This document shows positions 26,465 through 36,279 of a stretch of 64,000 nucleotides of DNA, in pieces (position 1 is the first letter of the stretch; each line of letters starts with the position of its first letter). The DNA is taken from NCBI GenBank assembly GCA_040387375.1, contig JAZKDW010000029.1:62001-126000 (forward strand), in the 5' to 3' direction. The position numbers were made by a program, and so were the translations under genes. Source of the DNA: JAZKDW01 sp040387375 (GTDB taxonomy: Bacteria; Pseudomonadota; Gammaproteobacteria; Burkholderiales; Burkholderiaceae_D). The notes beneath the pieces are model-generated. The model saw only the letters and a list, made by a program, of their open reading frames with translations, did no database searches and had not been told where the DNA came from.

Positions 26465-28534
26465 TCAATTCTTGTCCAGTAGTTGGAGCAGACCAGCCTC
26501 ATCGAGGATAGTGATGCCCAGTTCTTGTGCTTTTGCAAGCTTGCTTCCGGCATCCTCGCCAGCAACCACATAACTGGTTTTTTTCGACACCGATCCGGCA
26601 ACTTTTGCGCCCGCCAATTCAATCATTTCACCTGCCGCATCACGGCTCAGGTTGGGCAAGGTGCCGGTCAGCACGAAGGTCTTGCCTTGCAAGGGCTTCG
26701 CCACATTTTCCGGCTCACCTTCGGCCCAGGTAATGCCTGCCGCGCGCAATTGTTCGATCAGTTCCAGATTGAGCGGATCGGCAACAAACATCCTGATCGA
26801 CCGTGCGACCACCGGACCGACATCCGCCACTTCCAGCAATTGCTCTTCCGATGCCTGCAACAGGTTATCAAGCTTGCCGAAGTGCCGTGCCAGTTCCTTG
26901 GCGGTTGATTCTCCGACGTGACGAATACCCAAAGCATAAATGAAACGCGCCAGGCTTGTTGACTTCGACTTTTCCAGCGCCTGCAGAACGTTCTTCGCCG
27001 ACTTGTCGGCCATCCGCTCCAACGCCGCGAGCGAGCTCAGGCCAAGCCTGTACAGGTCTGCCGCAGTGTTGATCACATGCTTGTCCACCAGCTGTTCAAC
27101 CAGTTGATCGCCCAGCCCTTCGATGTCCATCGCGCGCCGGGATACAAAATGCAGCAATCCGCCTTTGCGCTGCGCCGGGCATTTTACCCAGCCACCCGAA
27201 CAGCGCGCGATGGCTTCTTCCTCGAGGCGGAGGATGGGCGAATTGCATATCGGGCAAACGGAGGGCATCACGAACGGCCTGGCATCGGCCGGCCGCAATT
27301 CAGGCACCACGGCGACCACTTCGGGAATCACATCCCCGGCGCGGCGCACGATCACGGTATCCCCAACCTGGATATCCTTGCGGCGGACTTCATCTTCGTT
27401 ATGCAGCGTCGCATTGGTGACGGTGACACCACCCACCGAAATCGGCCGCAGGCGCGCCACCGGCGTAATTGCCCCGGTACGGCCGACCTGCACGCCGATA
27501 TCCTGGACGGTGGTGATGGCTTCCTCGGCCGGAAACTTGTGGGCGATGGCAAAGCGCGGCGCGCGCGAGACAAAACCAAGCTTCAGTTGCTGATCGACAC
27601 TATCCACTTTATAAACCACACCATCGATCTCGTACGGCAGTTGCGCACGTTTGAGCCCGATGCCATGGAAAAATTCAAGCATCCCGTGCGCGCCCTGCAC
27701 CACCGTCCGCTCGTCGCATACGGGAATGCCGAGCGCCGCATACCATTCGAGCAGGCCGGAGTGGGAATCCGGCAGGTCGGCGCCGTCCAGCATGCCTATG
27801 CCATAGGCAAAAAAACGTAATGCGCGTTGTGCGGTAATGCGTGAATCGAGCTGCCGCAGACTGCCTGCCGCGGCATTGCGCGGATTGGCGAATTCCTTTT
27901 GCCCGGCTTCGCGCTGGCGTGCATTGAGCCGGGCAAAATCGGCTTTGAACATCAGTATTTCGCCGCGCACGTCCAGCACTTTGGGCGGATGCTCAGTGTG
28001 CAGCCGCAGTGGAATACCACGCACCGTGCGGATGCTGGCCGTCACATTTTCGCCGGTGGCGCCATCACCTCGTGTCGCTGCCTGGACCAGCACACCATCT
28101 TCATAACGAAGATTGATCGCAAGGCCGTCAAATTTCAGGTCGCACGCATACGCAACTTCATCCTCGGCTTTCAGCGTTTCCCGGACGCGACGGTCGAAAG
28201 CAATGATGTCGGCCTCTGAAAAAGCGTTATTCAACGACAGCATGGGCACCGAGTGACGCACAGGTTCGAACTGGGCCAGAGGGGCGGCGCCGACGCGCTG
28301 CGTCGGCGAATCGCCTGAGATCAGTTCCGGATGCGCGCTTTCCAGCGCCTGCAATTCTCGGAACAGCTTGTCATATTCGGCGTCGGGAATGGTCGGGCTA
28401 TCGAGCACATGATAGGCATGATTGTGCCGATTCAGTTCGGCGCGCAGCCAGCTGGCGCGCGCCTGCCAGTCTGCGGGATCGGGTGCTGCGCCGCTGCTGG
28501 CAAGCGGCGATTGCGAAAACAGGTCCGGCTCCAT
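26465..28534 (-). CDS. ligA: NAD-dependent DNA ligase
   Basis: LigA seals nicks in replication and repair using NAD. The domain order is complete: adenylation domain with the catalytic-lysine motif CDLKFDGLAI, OB fold, four-Cys zinc finger (CPICNSPI and further Cys), helix-hairpin-helix repeats (including GIRHVGESTAKELA) and a C-terminal BRCT domain (GKTFVLTGTL). The length is 689 residues from the ATG; a TTG two codons upstream overlaps zipA. It follows smc-zipA, a conserved order. Confidence 0.97.
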   Translation of the reverse strand: MEPDLFSQSPLASSGAAPDPADWQARASWLRAELNRHNHAYHVLDSPTIPDAEYDKLFRELQALESAHPELISGDSPTQRVGAAPLAQFEPVRHSVPMLSLNNAFSEADIIAFDRRVRETLKAEDEVAYACDLKFDGLAINLRYEDGVLVQAATRGDGATGENVTASIRTVRGIPLRLHTEHPPKVLDVRGEILMFKADFARLNARQREAGQKEFANPRNAAAGSLRQLDSRITAQRALRFFAYGIGMLDGADLPDSHSGLLEWYAALGIPVCDERTVVQGAHGMLEFFHGIGLKRAQLPYEIDGVVYKVDSVDQQLKLGFVSRAPRFAIAHKFPAEEAITTVQDIGVQVGRTGAITPVARLRPISVGGVTVTNATLHNEDEVRRKDIQVGDTVIVRRAGDVIPEVVAVVPELRPADARPFVMPSVCPICNSPILRLEEEAIARCSGGWVKCPAQRKGGLLHFVSRRAMDIEGLGDQLVEQLVDKHVINTAADLYRLGLSSLAALERMADKSAKNVLQALEKSKSTSLARFIYALGIRHVGESTAKELARHFGKLDNLLQASEEQLLEVADVGPVVARSIRMFVADPLNLELIEQLRAAGITWAEGEPENVAKPLQGKTFVLTGTLPNLSRDAAGEMIELAGAKVAGSVSKKTSYVVAGEDAGSKLAKAQELGITILDEAGLLQLLDKN

Positions 28535-28536
28535 CG

Positions 28537-29640
28537 TCAACTGAACAAGCGCAATGCCCGCGTCGACCCGGCGGGGATTTCAGCCGCTTCCATGTCACCA
28601 TAAAATGTGCCGACCTGCGCGGCGATTTCTTCCAGCGCCGCATCCGATAAAGGCTGGTTGGTGTCGTCGACGACGGTGCCGTCCAGCCGCATCGCAAGCG
28701 AACGCGCGCAGGCCACCATGGCGCCAAAACCATCATGGTCGACTGCCACACGCGGCACATCCAGCAACAGGGTCAGGCGGGAAGTGGTTTCGGCGGCCAG
28801 CGTGACATTGGTCAGCAATGAAAACAATACCCCGCTGTCGCCGTCCGGCATCACCAGGCGGCCATCCGGACGCAAGTCGAAACCCTGTCTTTCCAGCGCG
28901 GCCAGCAAGGTGCTGATCGCCCACGGCGCAGTTTTCGACAGCACGTTGACACTCAGTTGCGCATCGTATTCGGTGACGAACTGATGCAGTTCGCGTGCCG
29001 AGGAAATCACGCGGACCATGTCCGGCACATCGGACTCGGCGCCGAGGTCGTCGGCTACCTGGCGCAAGCGCATCACCAATTCGGAATATTCGATTTCATT
29101 CAGTGCGTTGGACCGGTTTGCCAACTGTACGCCGGCTTGCATGGCGGTATAGATGCCGCCATGGACAATCGCGTCCCACTGCCCATCCTCTCGTTGGCCG
29201 ATGAAATGGACCGGCTTGTTGCCGACATGGCGCAGCGATTGCAGGATCGGCAGGATTTTTTCACCCCGGACCGGGCCTTCCAGCGCCAGCGGAATCAGGC
29301 AGTCGATCAGTGGATCGACCGGCAAGTCCCTGGGCAGGGGCTGAACCATGGCAACCGGTGCTTCCGGCTCCTGCCGTGTGGAGAATTGTTCAGACGTGTC
29401 ACCCTGATCATCGGCATCGGTTTCCACATGCCGCTGCGGCGCCGAATAAACCGGCTCTATCCGTTCGGGCCGCGTCGCCGGCGTATCGCTGCCGGACCGC
29501 ATCAGGACATCGTCATGGGCGGAGGAAAATGCACGCTCCACTGTCTTCTTGGCTTTATGTTCCTGCCATTTATTGTATGAAATCACGCCAACAACAACGA
29601 CGCCGCCGATTGCGATCAGGCTTGTTTGTAGGTCAGTCAT
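28537..29640 (-). CDS. zipA: Cell division protein ZipA
   Basis: ZipA anchors FtsZ to the inner membrane. The 367-residue protein starts with a single transmembrane segment (SLIAIGGVVVVGVISYNKW, residues 7-25), followed by a charged linker rich in Pro and Gln. A C-terminal FtsZ-binding domain of about 230 residues begins near LIDCLIPLALEGPV. The position between smc and ligA confirms the call. ZipA sequence is weakly conserved outside gammaproteobacteria, so order and topology carry much of the evidence. Confidence 0.88.
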   Translation of the reverse strand: MTDLQTSLIAIGGVVVVGVISYNKWQEHKAKKTVERAFSSAHDDVLMRSGSDTPATRPERIEPVYSAPQRHVETDADDQGDTSEQFSTRQEPEAPVAMVQPLPRDLPVDPLIDCLIPLALEGPVRGEKILPILQSLRHVGNKPVHFIGQREDGQWDAIVHGGIYTAMQAGVQLANRSNALNEIEYSELVMRLRQVADDLGAESDVPDMVRVISSARELHQFVTEYDAQLSVNVLSKTAPWAISTLLAALERQGFDLRPDGRLVMPDGDSGVLFSLLTNVTLAAETTSRLTLLLDVPRVAVDHDGFGAMVACARSLAMRLDGTVVDDTNQPLSDAALEEIAAQVGTFYGDMEAAEIPAGSTRALRLFS

Positions 29641-29826
29641 TCGTTGGATGCCTTAAGAGCAAAGGTAGGGGAGAACGCCATCGTCACCACTTTGGCAGGA
29701 TGGACGTCCTTGATTTTGGATGCGGCTAAACTCATGTGCGAAATCCGGATAGTTGACAGGCCTGCGGTCTTGAATGCGCGTGTATAGGTAGCAGGCGGCG
29801 GCGCCCGGCGCGCCATCCTGGTTAGG

Positions 29827-30147
29827 TTACGTGTTTCGAAGCAAAGTTGTCAAGTCGGATGCACCTGCCGATACTGCATTTTCTGCAGGCATGGGCCAGG
29901 CAGTTCCGGACAACAAAACGGAGAGTTGACCATCATCAAGACACGTTGGCACTGCAATAATAAGATTGGAACCAGTCAATGCCAAGGCCCTGACTGAATG
30001 AAGGCACACATCATCGCCGTATGTTGCCAGCATGTGGCCTTTTTTGGATAACACCTTCCTTACCCGGAGAATGACATGAAGTTTGTTTGCAGCGTATTCA
30101 TCATCACCGTAACCCACGGGATCGACAATATCCGCACCGGGGGGCAT
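29827..30147 (-). CDS. Unassigned small open frame
   Basis: A 106-residue frame starting MPPGADIVDPVGYGDDEYAA on the minus strand, between smc and zipA. No family is recognised, there is no clear ribosome-binding site, and the composition is not distinctive. It may be non-coding: the 29641-30187 stretch otherwise holds only the promoter region for zipA. Confidence 0.2.
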   Translation of the reverse strand: MPPGADIVDPVGYGDDEYAANKLHVILRVRKVLSKKGHMLATYGDDVCLHSVRALALTGSNLIIAVPTCLDDGQLSVLLSGTAWPMPAENAVSAGASDLTTLLRNT

Positions 30148-30187
30148 GGTGCGTGAGGTCAGGCAGGTCAAACTTCAGGATCTCACG

Positions 30188-30358
30188 ATGCTTTCCATTG
30201 CTCCCGTGGTCCGCGTCATCCGATTGTGGTGGCTACGCCGGGCCGAGGACCACTATCTGATCTGCGCCGACGTCGAGGAAGCACGCGCGCGCGAAGCCCA
30301 GCTCAATGCCGCCTATTACCAGAAGCGCGCCGCGCTGGCACGCTCAGCCAGGCACTGA
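30188..30358 (+). CDS. Small hypothetical protein with amphipathic charged helix
   Basis: A 56-residue frame beginning MLSIAPVVRVIRLWWLRRAE, with an AGGA box eight bases upstream. The N-terminal part is hydrophobic and basic. The second half (ADVEEARAREAQLNAAYYQK) is a charged helix. It ends three bases before the smc stop on the opposite strand. The helical, low-entropy composition and ribosome-binding site suggest a real small protein, but no function is recognised. Confidence 0.45.
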   Translation: MLSIAPVVRVIRLWWLRRAEDHYLICADVEEARAREAQLNAAYYQKRAALARSARH

Positions 30359-30361
30359 GGG

Positions 30362-33300
30362 TCACGCCGCCTGCGCTTCATTGGCCAGGCTCGTTGCCGA
30401 CTCCATGTCCACCGCAACGATACGCGATACACCCTGCTCCTGCATGGTCACGCCGATCAGCTGATGCGCCATTTCCATCGCAATCTTGTTATGCGAGATG
30501 AACAGGAACTGCGTATGCGCGGACATGCGTTTGACCATATTGCAAAAACGTTCGGTATTGGCATCGTCCAGCGGCGCATCCACTTCGTCCAGCAGGCAGA
30601 ACGGCGCCGGATTGAGCTGGAACATCGAAAACACCAGGGCCGTGGCGGTCAATGCCTTCTCGCCGCCGGACAACAGGTGGATCGTCGCATTTTTCTTGCC
30701 GGGCGGCTGCGCCATCACCTGCACGCCGGAGTCGAGGATTTCGTCGCCGGTCATCATCAGTTTTGCATTGCCGCCGCCGAACAGGATCGGGAACAATTCG
30801 CCGAAATGATGGTTCACCTTGTCGAAGGTATCCTGCAGCAGGTCGCGCGTCTCCTTGTCGATCTTGTGGATCGCATCCTGCAGCGTATTGATCGCTTCGG
30901 TCAGGTCGGCGTTCTGCGCATCGAGGAAATTCTTGCGTTCCGAGGCCGTCGCCAGTTCGTCGAGCGCGGCCAGGTTCACGGCGCCCAAGGCGGCAATGGC
31001 ATTGGTCAGGCGGGTGACTTCGCCTTGCAGATAGGAAGGCCGGATGTCGCCGCTCAGCTTCTCGGTTAACGCCGCTTCATCCGCCTGCACTTCCGCCAGC
31101 TGCTGCGCAAATTGTTCCTGATTCAGGCGAGCGGCCTGTTCTTTCAACTGCAGTTCCATGATGCGGTCGCGCTGCGGCTGCAGGCTGCGCTCCGCCTGCA
31201 TGCGCGCCTCTTCTTGATGCCGCAGTTTCTGCGCCAGCTGGTCCAGCTCGTGGCGGGCATCCGCCAGCGCACGTTCCTGATCGGTGCGCCTGTCCAGCAG
31301 CGATTGCAGACCGGCCTGCGCGGCCTGGTCGTCCAGGTTTTCCAGTTCCAGACTGCCTTGCTGCATGTTGGCGAACAACTGGGCAGCCTGTTCCAGCGCG
31401 GTCGCGATGCTGCGCTTCAATTCATCGATCTTGCTGCGATGGGATTTTTCGGCGTACTCCGCCTCCTGTGCCGCGCGTTCCAGTTCCCGCACCCGCTGGC
31501 GCGCATCGTTGAGCTGCTGCTCCCGGGCCAGGTAATCGGTCTGCCCTTCTTCGTGCGTTTCCTGCATCTCGGCCAGTTCGGCGTCCAGCTGTTCGAATTT
31601 TGCTTCGGACTCGGCCTTGGCCTGCTGCTGTTCCGATTCCTGGGCCGCGATTTCGGCCAGGTCGGCGACAATCTGTGAGCTGCGCTGGTTAAAACGCTCC
31701 TGCACTTCGCCCAGCTTCATCACATCGATCTGCAGACCATGCACCGCCTGGGTCAGCGTATTGACGCGCTGGCGGATTTCCTGCAAACGCTGGGTGGCTT
31801 GCGACAGTGCCGCTTCGGCGCGCACCGAACGCGACCTTGCTTCGTCCGCCAGCATTTGCTGTGCGCGCAGCTGCTTGCTGAGGTTCTCGATTTCCTGTTG
31901 GCGCGCCAGCATCCCGTCCTGCTCGGAATCGGAGGCGTAAAAGCGCACGCTGGTGCGGCTGATCACATGGCCTTGCCGTGTCACGAAATAAGCGCCTGCC
32001 GGCAGCTTGCTGCGGTCGACGAAGGCGGTCGCCGTATCGTCGGCGACAAAGACATTATGCAACCAGTCCTGCAGCAAAACGCGCAGCCCCGGATCGTTCA
32101 GCTGCATCAGATTCAGGAACGGTTTCAGCCCGGCCGGCGCGGCGGCGCCCGGCGCGGCGGCGCCCGGCGCGTCGGCAACAGCCCCGCCGCCGGCGCCCGG
32201 GTTCGGCGTAAAAAGCGCCAGCTTGGCGGGCGGCGCGTCGTTGAAAAACGCCTTCGCCCAGTCCAGGTTCGATACCTCGAGTGCGGAGGTGCGCTCGCGC
32301 AGCACCGACTCGAGCGCGGTTTCCCAGCCCTGCTCGATATGCAGCTTCTGCCATAAGCGCGGCAGCTCCGCCAGCTCGTGTTTCATCAGCCAGGGTTGTA
32401 CTTTGCCTTGCGTCTGCACACTTTCCTGCAACTGCTTCAATGCGGTCAGGCGCGCCTCGAGTTGCGCATTGCTGGCGGTTTCGGCATTCAGTTGCGCCTG
32501 CGCGCCGCGGCGCTCTTCTTCCATCCGCGGTTGCCGCTCCTGCGCTTCTTCCTGCAGATGGCGGGCTTCTTCCAGCGCTGCCTGCTTCTCTTCCAGCTGC
32601 ATTTTCAGATTCGAGAAATGTGCGTTGTCGGGCAGGTTCAGGCCATTTTTTTCCTGCGACAGACGTTCGCGGCGCACGGTCAGGCTGGCGAGAATGTTGG
32701 AGGCGTTGCGCTGGTGCGCCGATTCCAGCTCGATCTGCTGTTGCGCCTGCATGATCTTGCCGCGCGACTCGGTGGTTTTCAGCTGCGCTTCGCGCCACGC
32801 CTGCTCCAGCGTCGGCAATCGATCGTTTTGCTGCTGCGCGGATTGCTGGGTCTGCTCGACGCGGGCGGCGTGTTCTTCCAGTTGCAATTCCGCTTCCGCC
32901 AGATCGTCCTGGAACTGGGTGCCCTGGCGCTGCCACTGGTCGCGCTGTGCGGTCAGTGAATTGAGTTGCGACTGCAGCCGGGTGCGCGATTCGATCACAA
33001 ATCTGATTTGCGCTTCGAGGCTGCCGATCTCGGAATTGGTCTGATACAGGTGGCCTTGCGCCTGGTGCAAACGGTCGCCGGCGCCGTAGTGCGCCTGGCG
33101 CATGTGCTCCAGCTCGGTTTCGACATGGCGCAGCTTGGCGGTCTGCTCTTCCAGATCGGTCTGCGCTTTTTCGATTTCGCGGAAGTGTTTTTCCTGCTCG
33201 GATTTTGCTTCGTTCTTGCGCAACAGCCACAGCAGTTTCTGCTTCTCTTCCTGGTCGCCCTGCATTTCGTGGAATTTTTGCGCAACGGCGGCCTGACTCT

Positions 33301-33925
33301 GCAGCTTTTCCAGATTGGCGTTCAGCTCGCGCAGGATATCCTCGACGCGCAGCAGGTTTTCGCGCGTGTCATGCAGGCGGTTTTCGGTTTCGCGGCGGCG
33401 CTCCTTGTACTTCGACACGCCGGCGGCCTCTTCCAGGAAAACGCGCAGTTCTTCCGGCCGCGATTCGATGATGCGCGAGATCATGCCTTGCCCGATGATC
33501 GCGTAAGCGCGCGGGCCAAGGCCGGTGCCGAGGAAGATATCCTGAATGTCGCGGCGGCGCACGGCCTGGCTATTGATGTAATACGTCGAGGTGCCGTCAC
33601 GCGTCAGCGTGCGCTTGACGGCGATTTCCGCGTACTGGCTCCACTGGCCGGCAGCCTTGCCGTCGGCATTGTCGAATACCAGCTCGACCGACGAGCGGCC
33701 GGCCGGCTTGCGATGGGTGGTGCCGTTGAAGATAACGTCCTGCATCGACTCGCCGCGCAGTTCGGACGCCTTGGACTCGCCCAGGACCCAGCGCACGGCA
33801 TCGATGATGTTGGATTTGCCGCAGCCATTAGGGCCGACCACGCCGACCAGCTGACCCGGAACCTGGAAATTGGTCGGATCGACGAACGACTTGAATCCCG
33901 ACAATTTAATAGAAGTTAAACGCAT
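30362..33925 (-). CDS. smc: Chromosome segregation protein SMC
   Basis: SMC is the ATPase arm of the bacterial condensin that organises the chromosome. The 1187-residue protein has Walker A GPNGCGKSN at residues 31-39, long heptad coiled coils on each side of a central hinge, and a C-terminal head with LLSGGEKALTATAL followed by Walker B FCLLDEVDAPLDD. The hinge contains a Gly/Ala/Pro-rich insert (VADAPGAAAPGAAAPAG) encoded by a 15-base tandem repeat. ScpA/ScpB genes are not in the window. Confidence 0.97.
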   Translation of the reverse strand: MRLTSIKLSGFKSFVDPTNFQVPGQLVGVVGPNGCGKSNIIDAVRWVLGESKASELRGESMQDVIFNGTTHRKPAGRSSVELVFDNADGKAAGQWSQYAEIAVKRTLTRDGTSTYYINSQAVRRRDIQDIFLGTGLGPRAYAIIGQGMISRIIESRPEELRVFLEEAAGVSKYKERRRETENRLHDTRENLLRVEDILRELNANLEKLQSQAAVAQKFHEMQGDQEEKQKLLWLLRKNEAKSEQEKHFREIEKAQTDLEEQTAKLRHVETELEHMRQAHYGAGDRLHQAQGHLYQTNSEIGSLEAQIRFVIESRTRLQSQLNSLTAQRDQWQRQGTQFQDDLAEAELQLEEHAARVEQTQQSAQQQNDRLPTLEQAWREAQLKTTESRGKIMQAQQQIELESAHQRNASNILASLTVRRERLSQEKNGLNLPDNAHFSNLKMQLEEKQAALEEARHLQEEAQERQPRMEEERRGAQAQLNAETASNAQLEARLTALKQLQESVQTQGKVQPWLMKHELAELPRLWQKLHIEQGWETALESVLRERTSALEVSNLDWAKAFFNDAPPAKLALFTPNPGAGGGAVADAPGAAAPGAAAPAGLKPFLNLMQLNDPGLRVLLQDWLHNVFVADDTATAFVDRSKLPAGAYFVTRQGHVISRTSVRFYASDSEQDGMLARQQEIENLSKQLRAQQMLADEARSRSVRAEAALSQATQRLQEIRQRVNTLTQAVHGLQIDVMKLGEVQERFNQRSSQIVADLAEIAAQESEQQQAKAESEAKFEQLDAELAEMQETHEEGQTDYLAREQQLNDARQRVRELERAAQEAEYAEKSHRSKIDELKRSIATALEQAAQLFANMQQGSLELENLDDQAAQAGLQSLLDRRTDQERALADARHELDQLAQKLRHQEEARMQAERSLQPQRDRIMELQLKEQAARLNQEQFAQQLAEVQADEAALTEKLSGDIRPSYLQGEVTRLTNAIAALGAVNLAALDELATASERKNFLDAQNADLTEAINTLQDAIHKIDKETRDLLQDTFDKVNHHFGELFPILFGGGNAKLMMTGDEILDSGVQVMAQPPGKKNATIHLLSGGEKALTATALVFSMFQLNPAPFCLLDEVDAPLDDANTERFCNMVKRMSAHTQFLFISHNKIAMEMAHQLIGVTMQEQGVSRIVAVDMESATSLANEAQAA
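32136..32171. repeat. 15-base GC tandem repeat inside the smc hinge
   Basis: The unit GGCGCGGCGGCGCCC occurs at 32136-32150 and 32151-32165, with a third partial copy. It encodes GAAAP repeats in the SMC hinge. The unit keeps the reading frame, so copy-number change would only alter the linker length. Confidence 0.8.
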
Positions 33926-34110
33926 CGACTGTTCTTAATGTGCAGAGAGGGAGAGTTAAGTTTCTATCAACCCGACCGCGGGGTTAATAGAGCGATACAG
34001 GCAAAAACCAGGCTCGCAGCCTTGATTCGGCGGGTAATCATATCATTTGCGCCCCCCGGCACCCGAATTTCCGAAAGGGTAATTGAGCAACGTAACCAGA
34101 GGGTGGGCGG

Positions 34111-34116
34111 TATAAT
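34111..34116 (+). promoter_or_regulatory. Probable -10 element of dapC
   Basis: A perfect TATAAT lies 53 bases upstream of the preferred GTG start of dapC. TTGAGC at 34083 could serve as -35, but the spacing (22 bases) is too long, so only the -10 is supported. Confidence 0.45.
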
Positions 34117-34168
34117 GCCGGCAGCCTTATTATTATCCCGTCCATCGTTTCAGTCGCTCGTTACCCAC

Positions 34169-35377
34169 GTGAATCCTCTCTTAGACAAGCTGCAACCCTA
34201 TCCATTTGAAAAACTGCGGCAGTTGTTCGCGGACGTGACGCCCAATCCGGCGTACAAGGCGATCAGCCTGGGCATAGGCGAACCGAAACATCCGACCCCG
34301 GCTTTCATTCAGCAAGCGCTGGTGGATAACCTGGGAGGACTGGCCAGTTATCCGTCAACCGCAGGGTCGGAGGCGCTGCGGGCGGCGATCGCCGGATGGC
34401 TGGAGCGCCGCTACGGTGTGCCCGCAATCGATATCGCAACCCAGGTGCTGCCGGTCAATGGGTCGCGTGAAGCGCTGTTCGCGCTGGCGCAGACGGTGAT
34501 CGATCCGGTCCCGGGCGCAGTCGTCCTCTGCCCCAATCCGTTTTACCAGATCTATGAAGGGGCGGCTTATCTGTCAGGCGCCGAGCCCTATTTCATCAAT
34601 TCCGATCCGGCCCGCAATTTTGCGCCTGATTTCAGCAGCGTAACGGACGACGTCTGGCAGCGCGCGCAACTGATGTATATCTGCTCGCCTGGCAATCCGA
34701 CCGGTGCGGTGTTGTCGCTGGAAGACTGGAAAACCCTGTTCGAGTTGTCAGATCGCTACAATGTGGTGATTGCCGCCGACGAATGTTATTCCGAGATTTA
34801 TTTCAAGGCGGAAGCACCGCTGGGCGCCCTCGAAGCCGCACACAAGCTGGGCCGCAGCGATTATCGCAACCTGATCGTTTTCTCCAGCCTGTCCAAACGC
34901 TCCAACGTCCCGGGCATGCGCTCCGGTTTTGTGGTGGGCGACGCCGCGATCATGAAAAAATTCCTGCTGTACCGCACTTATCATGGCGGTGCGATGAGCC
35001 CGACCATCCAGGCGGCTTCGATCGTCGGCTGGAATGACGAGCAGCATGTGATCGAAAACCGTGCCAAATACATCAGCAAGTTCAACCAGGTCACACCGAT
35101 GTTGCAGCCGGTGCTGGATGTGGACCTGCCGGACGCAGGTTTTTACCTGTGGGCAAAAGTCAACAAACGGGCGGCCATCTCGGATACTGATTACGCACGG
35201 CAACTATATGCCGAATATAATGTGACAGTGTTGCCTGGAAGCTATCTTGCGCGTGAAGCGCACGGCATCAATCCGGGTCAGAACCGCATTCGCATGGCGC
35301 TGGTCGCCGAAGTCGACGAATGTGTCGAGGCTGCCCGGCGCATCGTCATGTTTACTGAAAAACTCGCATCACGTTAA
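34169..35377 (+). CDS. dapC: N-succinyldiaminopimelate aminotransferase
   Basis: DapC is a PLP-dependent class I aminotransferase of the succinylase branch of lysine and meso-diaminopimelate synthesis. The GTG start at 34169 gives VNPLLDKLQPYPFEKLRQLF, the family N-terminus. Upstream in-frame codons run through the promoter and are rejected. The PLP lysine is in FSSLSKRSNVPGMRSGF, and CSPGNPTGAVLS and RIRMAL are typical. The 402-residue length fits. dapD and dapE follow on the same strand, giving nearly the whole branch. Confidence 0.95.
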   Translation: MNPLLDKLQPYPFEKLRQLFADVTPNPAYKAISLGIGEPKHPTPAFIQQALVDNLGGLASYPSTAGSEALRAAIAGWLERRYGVPAIDIATQVLPVNGSREALFALAQTVIDPVPGAVVLCPNPFYQIYEGAAYLSGAEPYFINSDPARNFAPDFSSVTDDVWQRAQLMYICSPGNPTGAVLSLEDWKTLFELSDRYNVVIAADECYSEIYFKAEAPLGALEAAHKLGRSDYRNLIVFSSLSKRSNVPGMRSGFVVGDAAIMKKFLLYRTYHGGAMSPTIQAASIVGWNDEQHVIENRAKYISKFNQVTPMLQPVLDVDLPDAGFYLWAKVNKRAAISDTDYARQLYAEYNVTVLPGSYLAREAHGINPGQNRIRMALVAEVDECVEAARRIVMFTEKLASR

Positions 35378-35419
35378 CGTTTTTATTCCACCTTCAACCC
35401 TACTCTTACTTAAAACAAG

Positions 35420-36247
35420 ATGACCCAACAGCTTCAGAACACCATCGACCAGGCGTGGGAAGACCGCGCTAATTTCTCCCCTAAATCAGCGCCGGCCGAC
35501 GTACGCGAAGCAGTCGCCCAGGTGCTCGCGCAACTCGACCAGGGCACCCTGCGCGTGGCCCAGAAAACCAGCGGCGAATGGATTGTCAACCAGTGGGTCA
35601 AGAAAGCGGTCCTGCTGTCGTTCCGCCTCGAAGACAACCTGCCGATGCCGGCCGGCGCCGACATGCAGTTCTACGATAAAGTGCCGACAAAATTCGCCAA
35701 TTACACGGCCGAAGATTTCGCCCGCGGCGGTTTCCGCGTGGTGCCGCCAGCGGTCGCCCGCCGCGGCAGTTTCATCGCCAGGAATGTGGTGCTGATGCCT
35801 TCCTACGTCAACATCGGCGCCTTTGTCGATGAAGGCACGATGGTCGACACCTGGGCCACCGTCGGCTCCTGCGCGCAGATCGGCAAGAACGTCCACCTGT
35901 CCGGCGGTGTCGGCATCGGCGGCGTGCTCGAACCCATGCAGGCCAATCCGACCATCATCGAAGACAACTGCTTCATCGGCGCACGTTCCGAAGTCGTCGA
36001 AGGTGTGATCGTCGAAGAAAATTCCGTCATTTCGATGGGTGTTTATCTCGGCCAATCGACCAAGATCTATGACCGCGCCACCGGCGAAGTCAGCTATGGC
36101 CGCATTCCAGCCGGTTCAGTTGTAGTCTCGGGCAATCTGCCGTCGCCCGATGGCAAGTACAGTTTGTATTGCGCGGTAATCGTCAAGCGGGTCGATGCCA
36201 AGACACGTGCGAAAACCGCCATCAACGAGTTGCTGCGCGAGGCGTAA
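35420..36247 (+). CDS. dapD: Tetrahydrodipicolinate N-succinyltransferase
   Basis: DapD succinylates tetrahydrodipicolinate using succinyl-CoA. The 275-residue protein has an N-terminal helical domain and a left-handed beta-helix of hexapeptide repeats (VNIGAFVDEGTMVDTWATVG), then the conserved EVSYGRIPAGSVVVSG end. It lies 42 bases after dapC. Confidence 0.97.
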   Translation: MTQQLQNTIDQAWEDRANFSPKSAPADVREAVAQVLAQLDQGTLRVAQKTSGEWIVNQWVKKAVLLSFRLEDNLPMPAGADMQFYDKVPTKFANYTAEDFARGGFRVVPPAVARRGSFIARNVVLMPSYVNIGAFVDEGTMVDTWATVGSCAQIGKNVHLSGGVGIGGVLEPMQANPTIIEDNCFIGARSEVVEGVIVEENSVISMGVYLGQSTKIYDRATGEVSYGRIPAGSVVVSGNLPSPDGKYSLYCAVIVKRVDAKTRAKTAINELLREA

Positions 36248-36279
36248 CAGCTTATTTTTTGTAAGTCAGGGGGCCGTTC

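Noticed and set aside
33938..34168. An N-terminal extension of DapC of about 77 residues.
   Set aside because: It would run through the TATAAT promoter and is not like the family; the GTG at 34169 gives the normal start.
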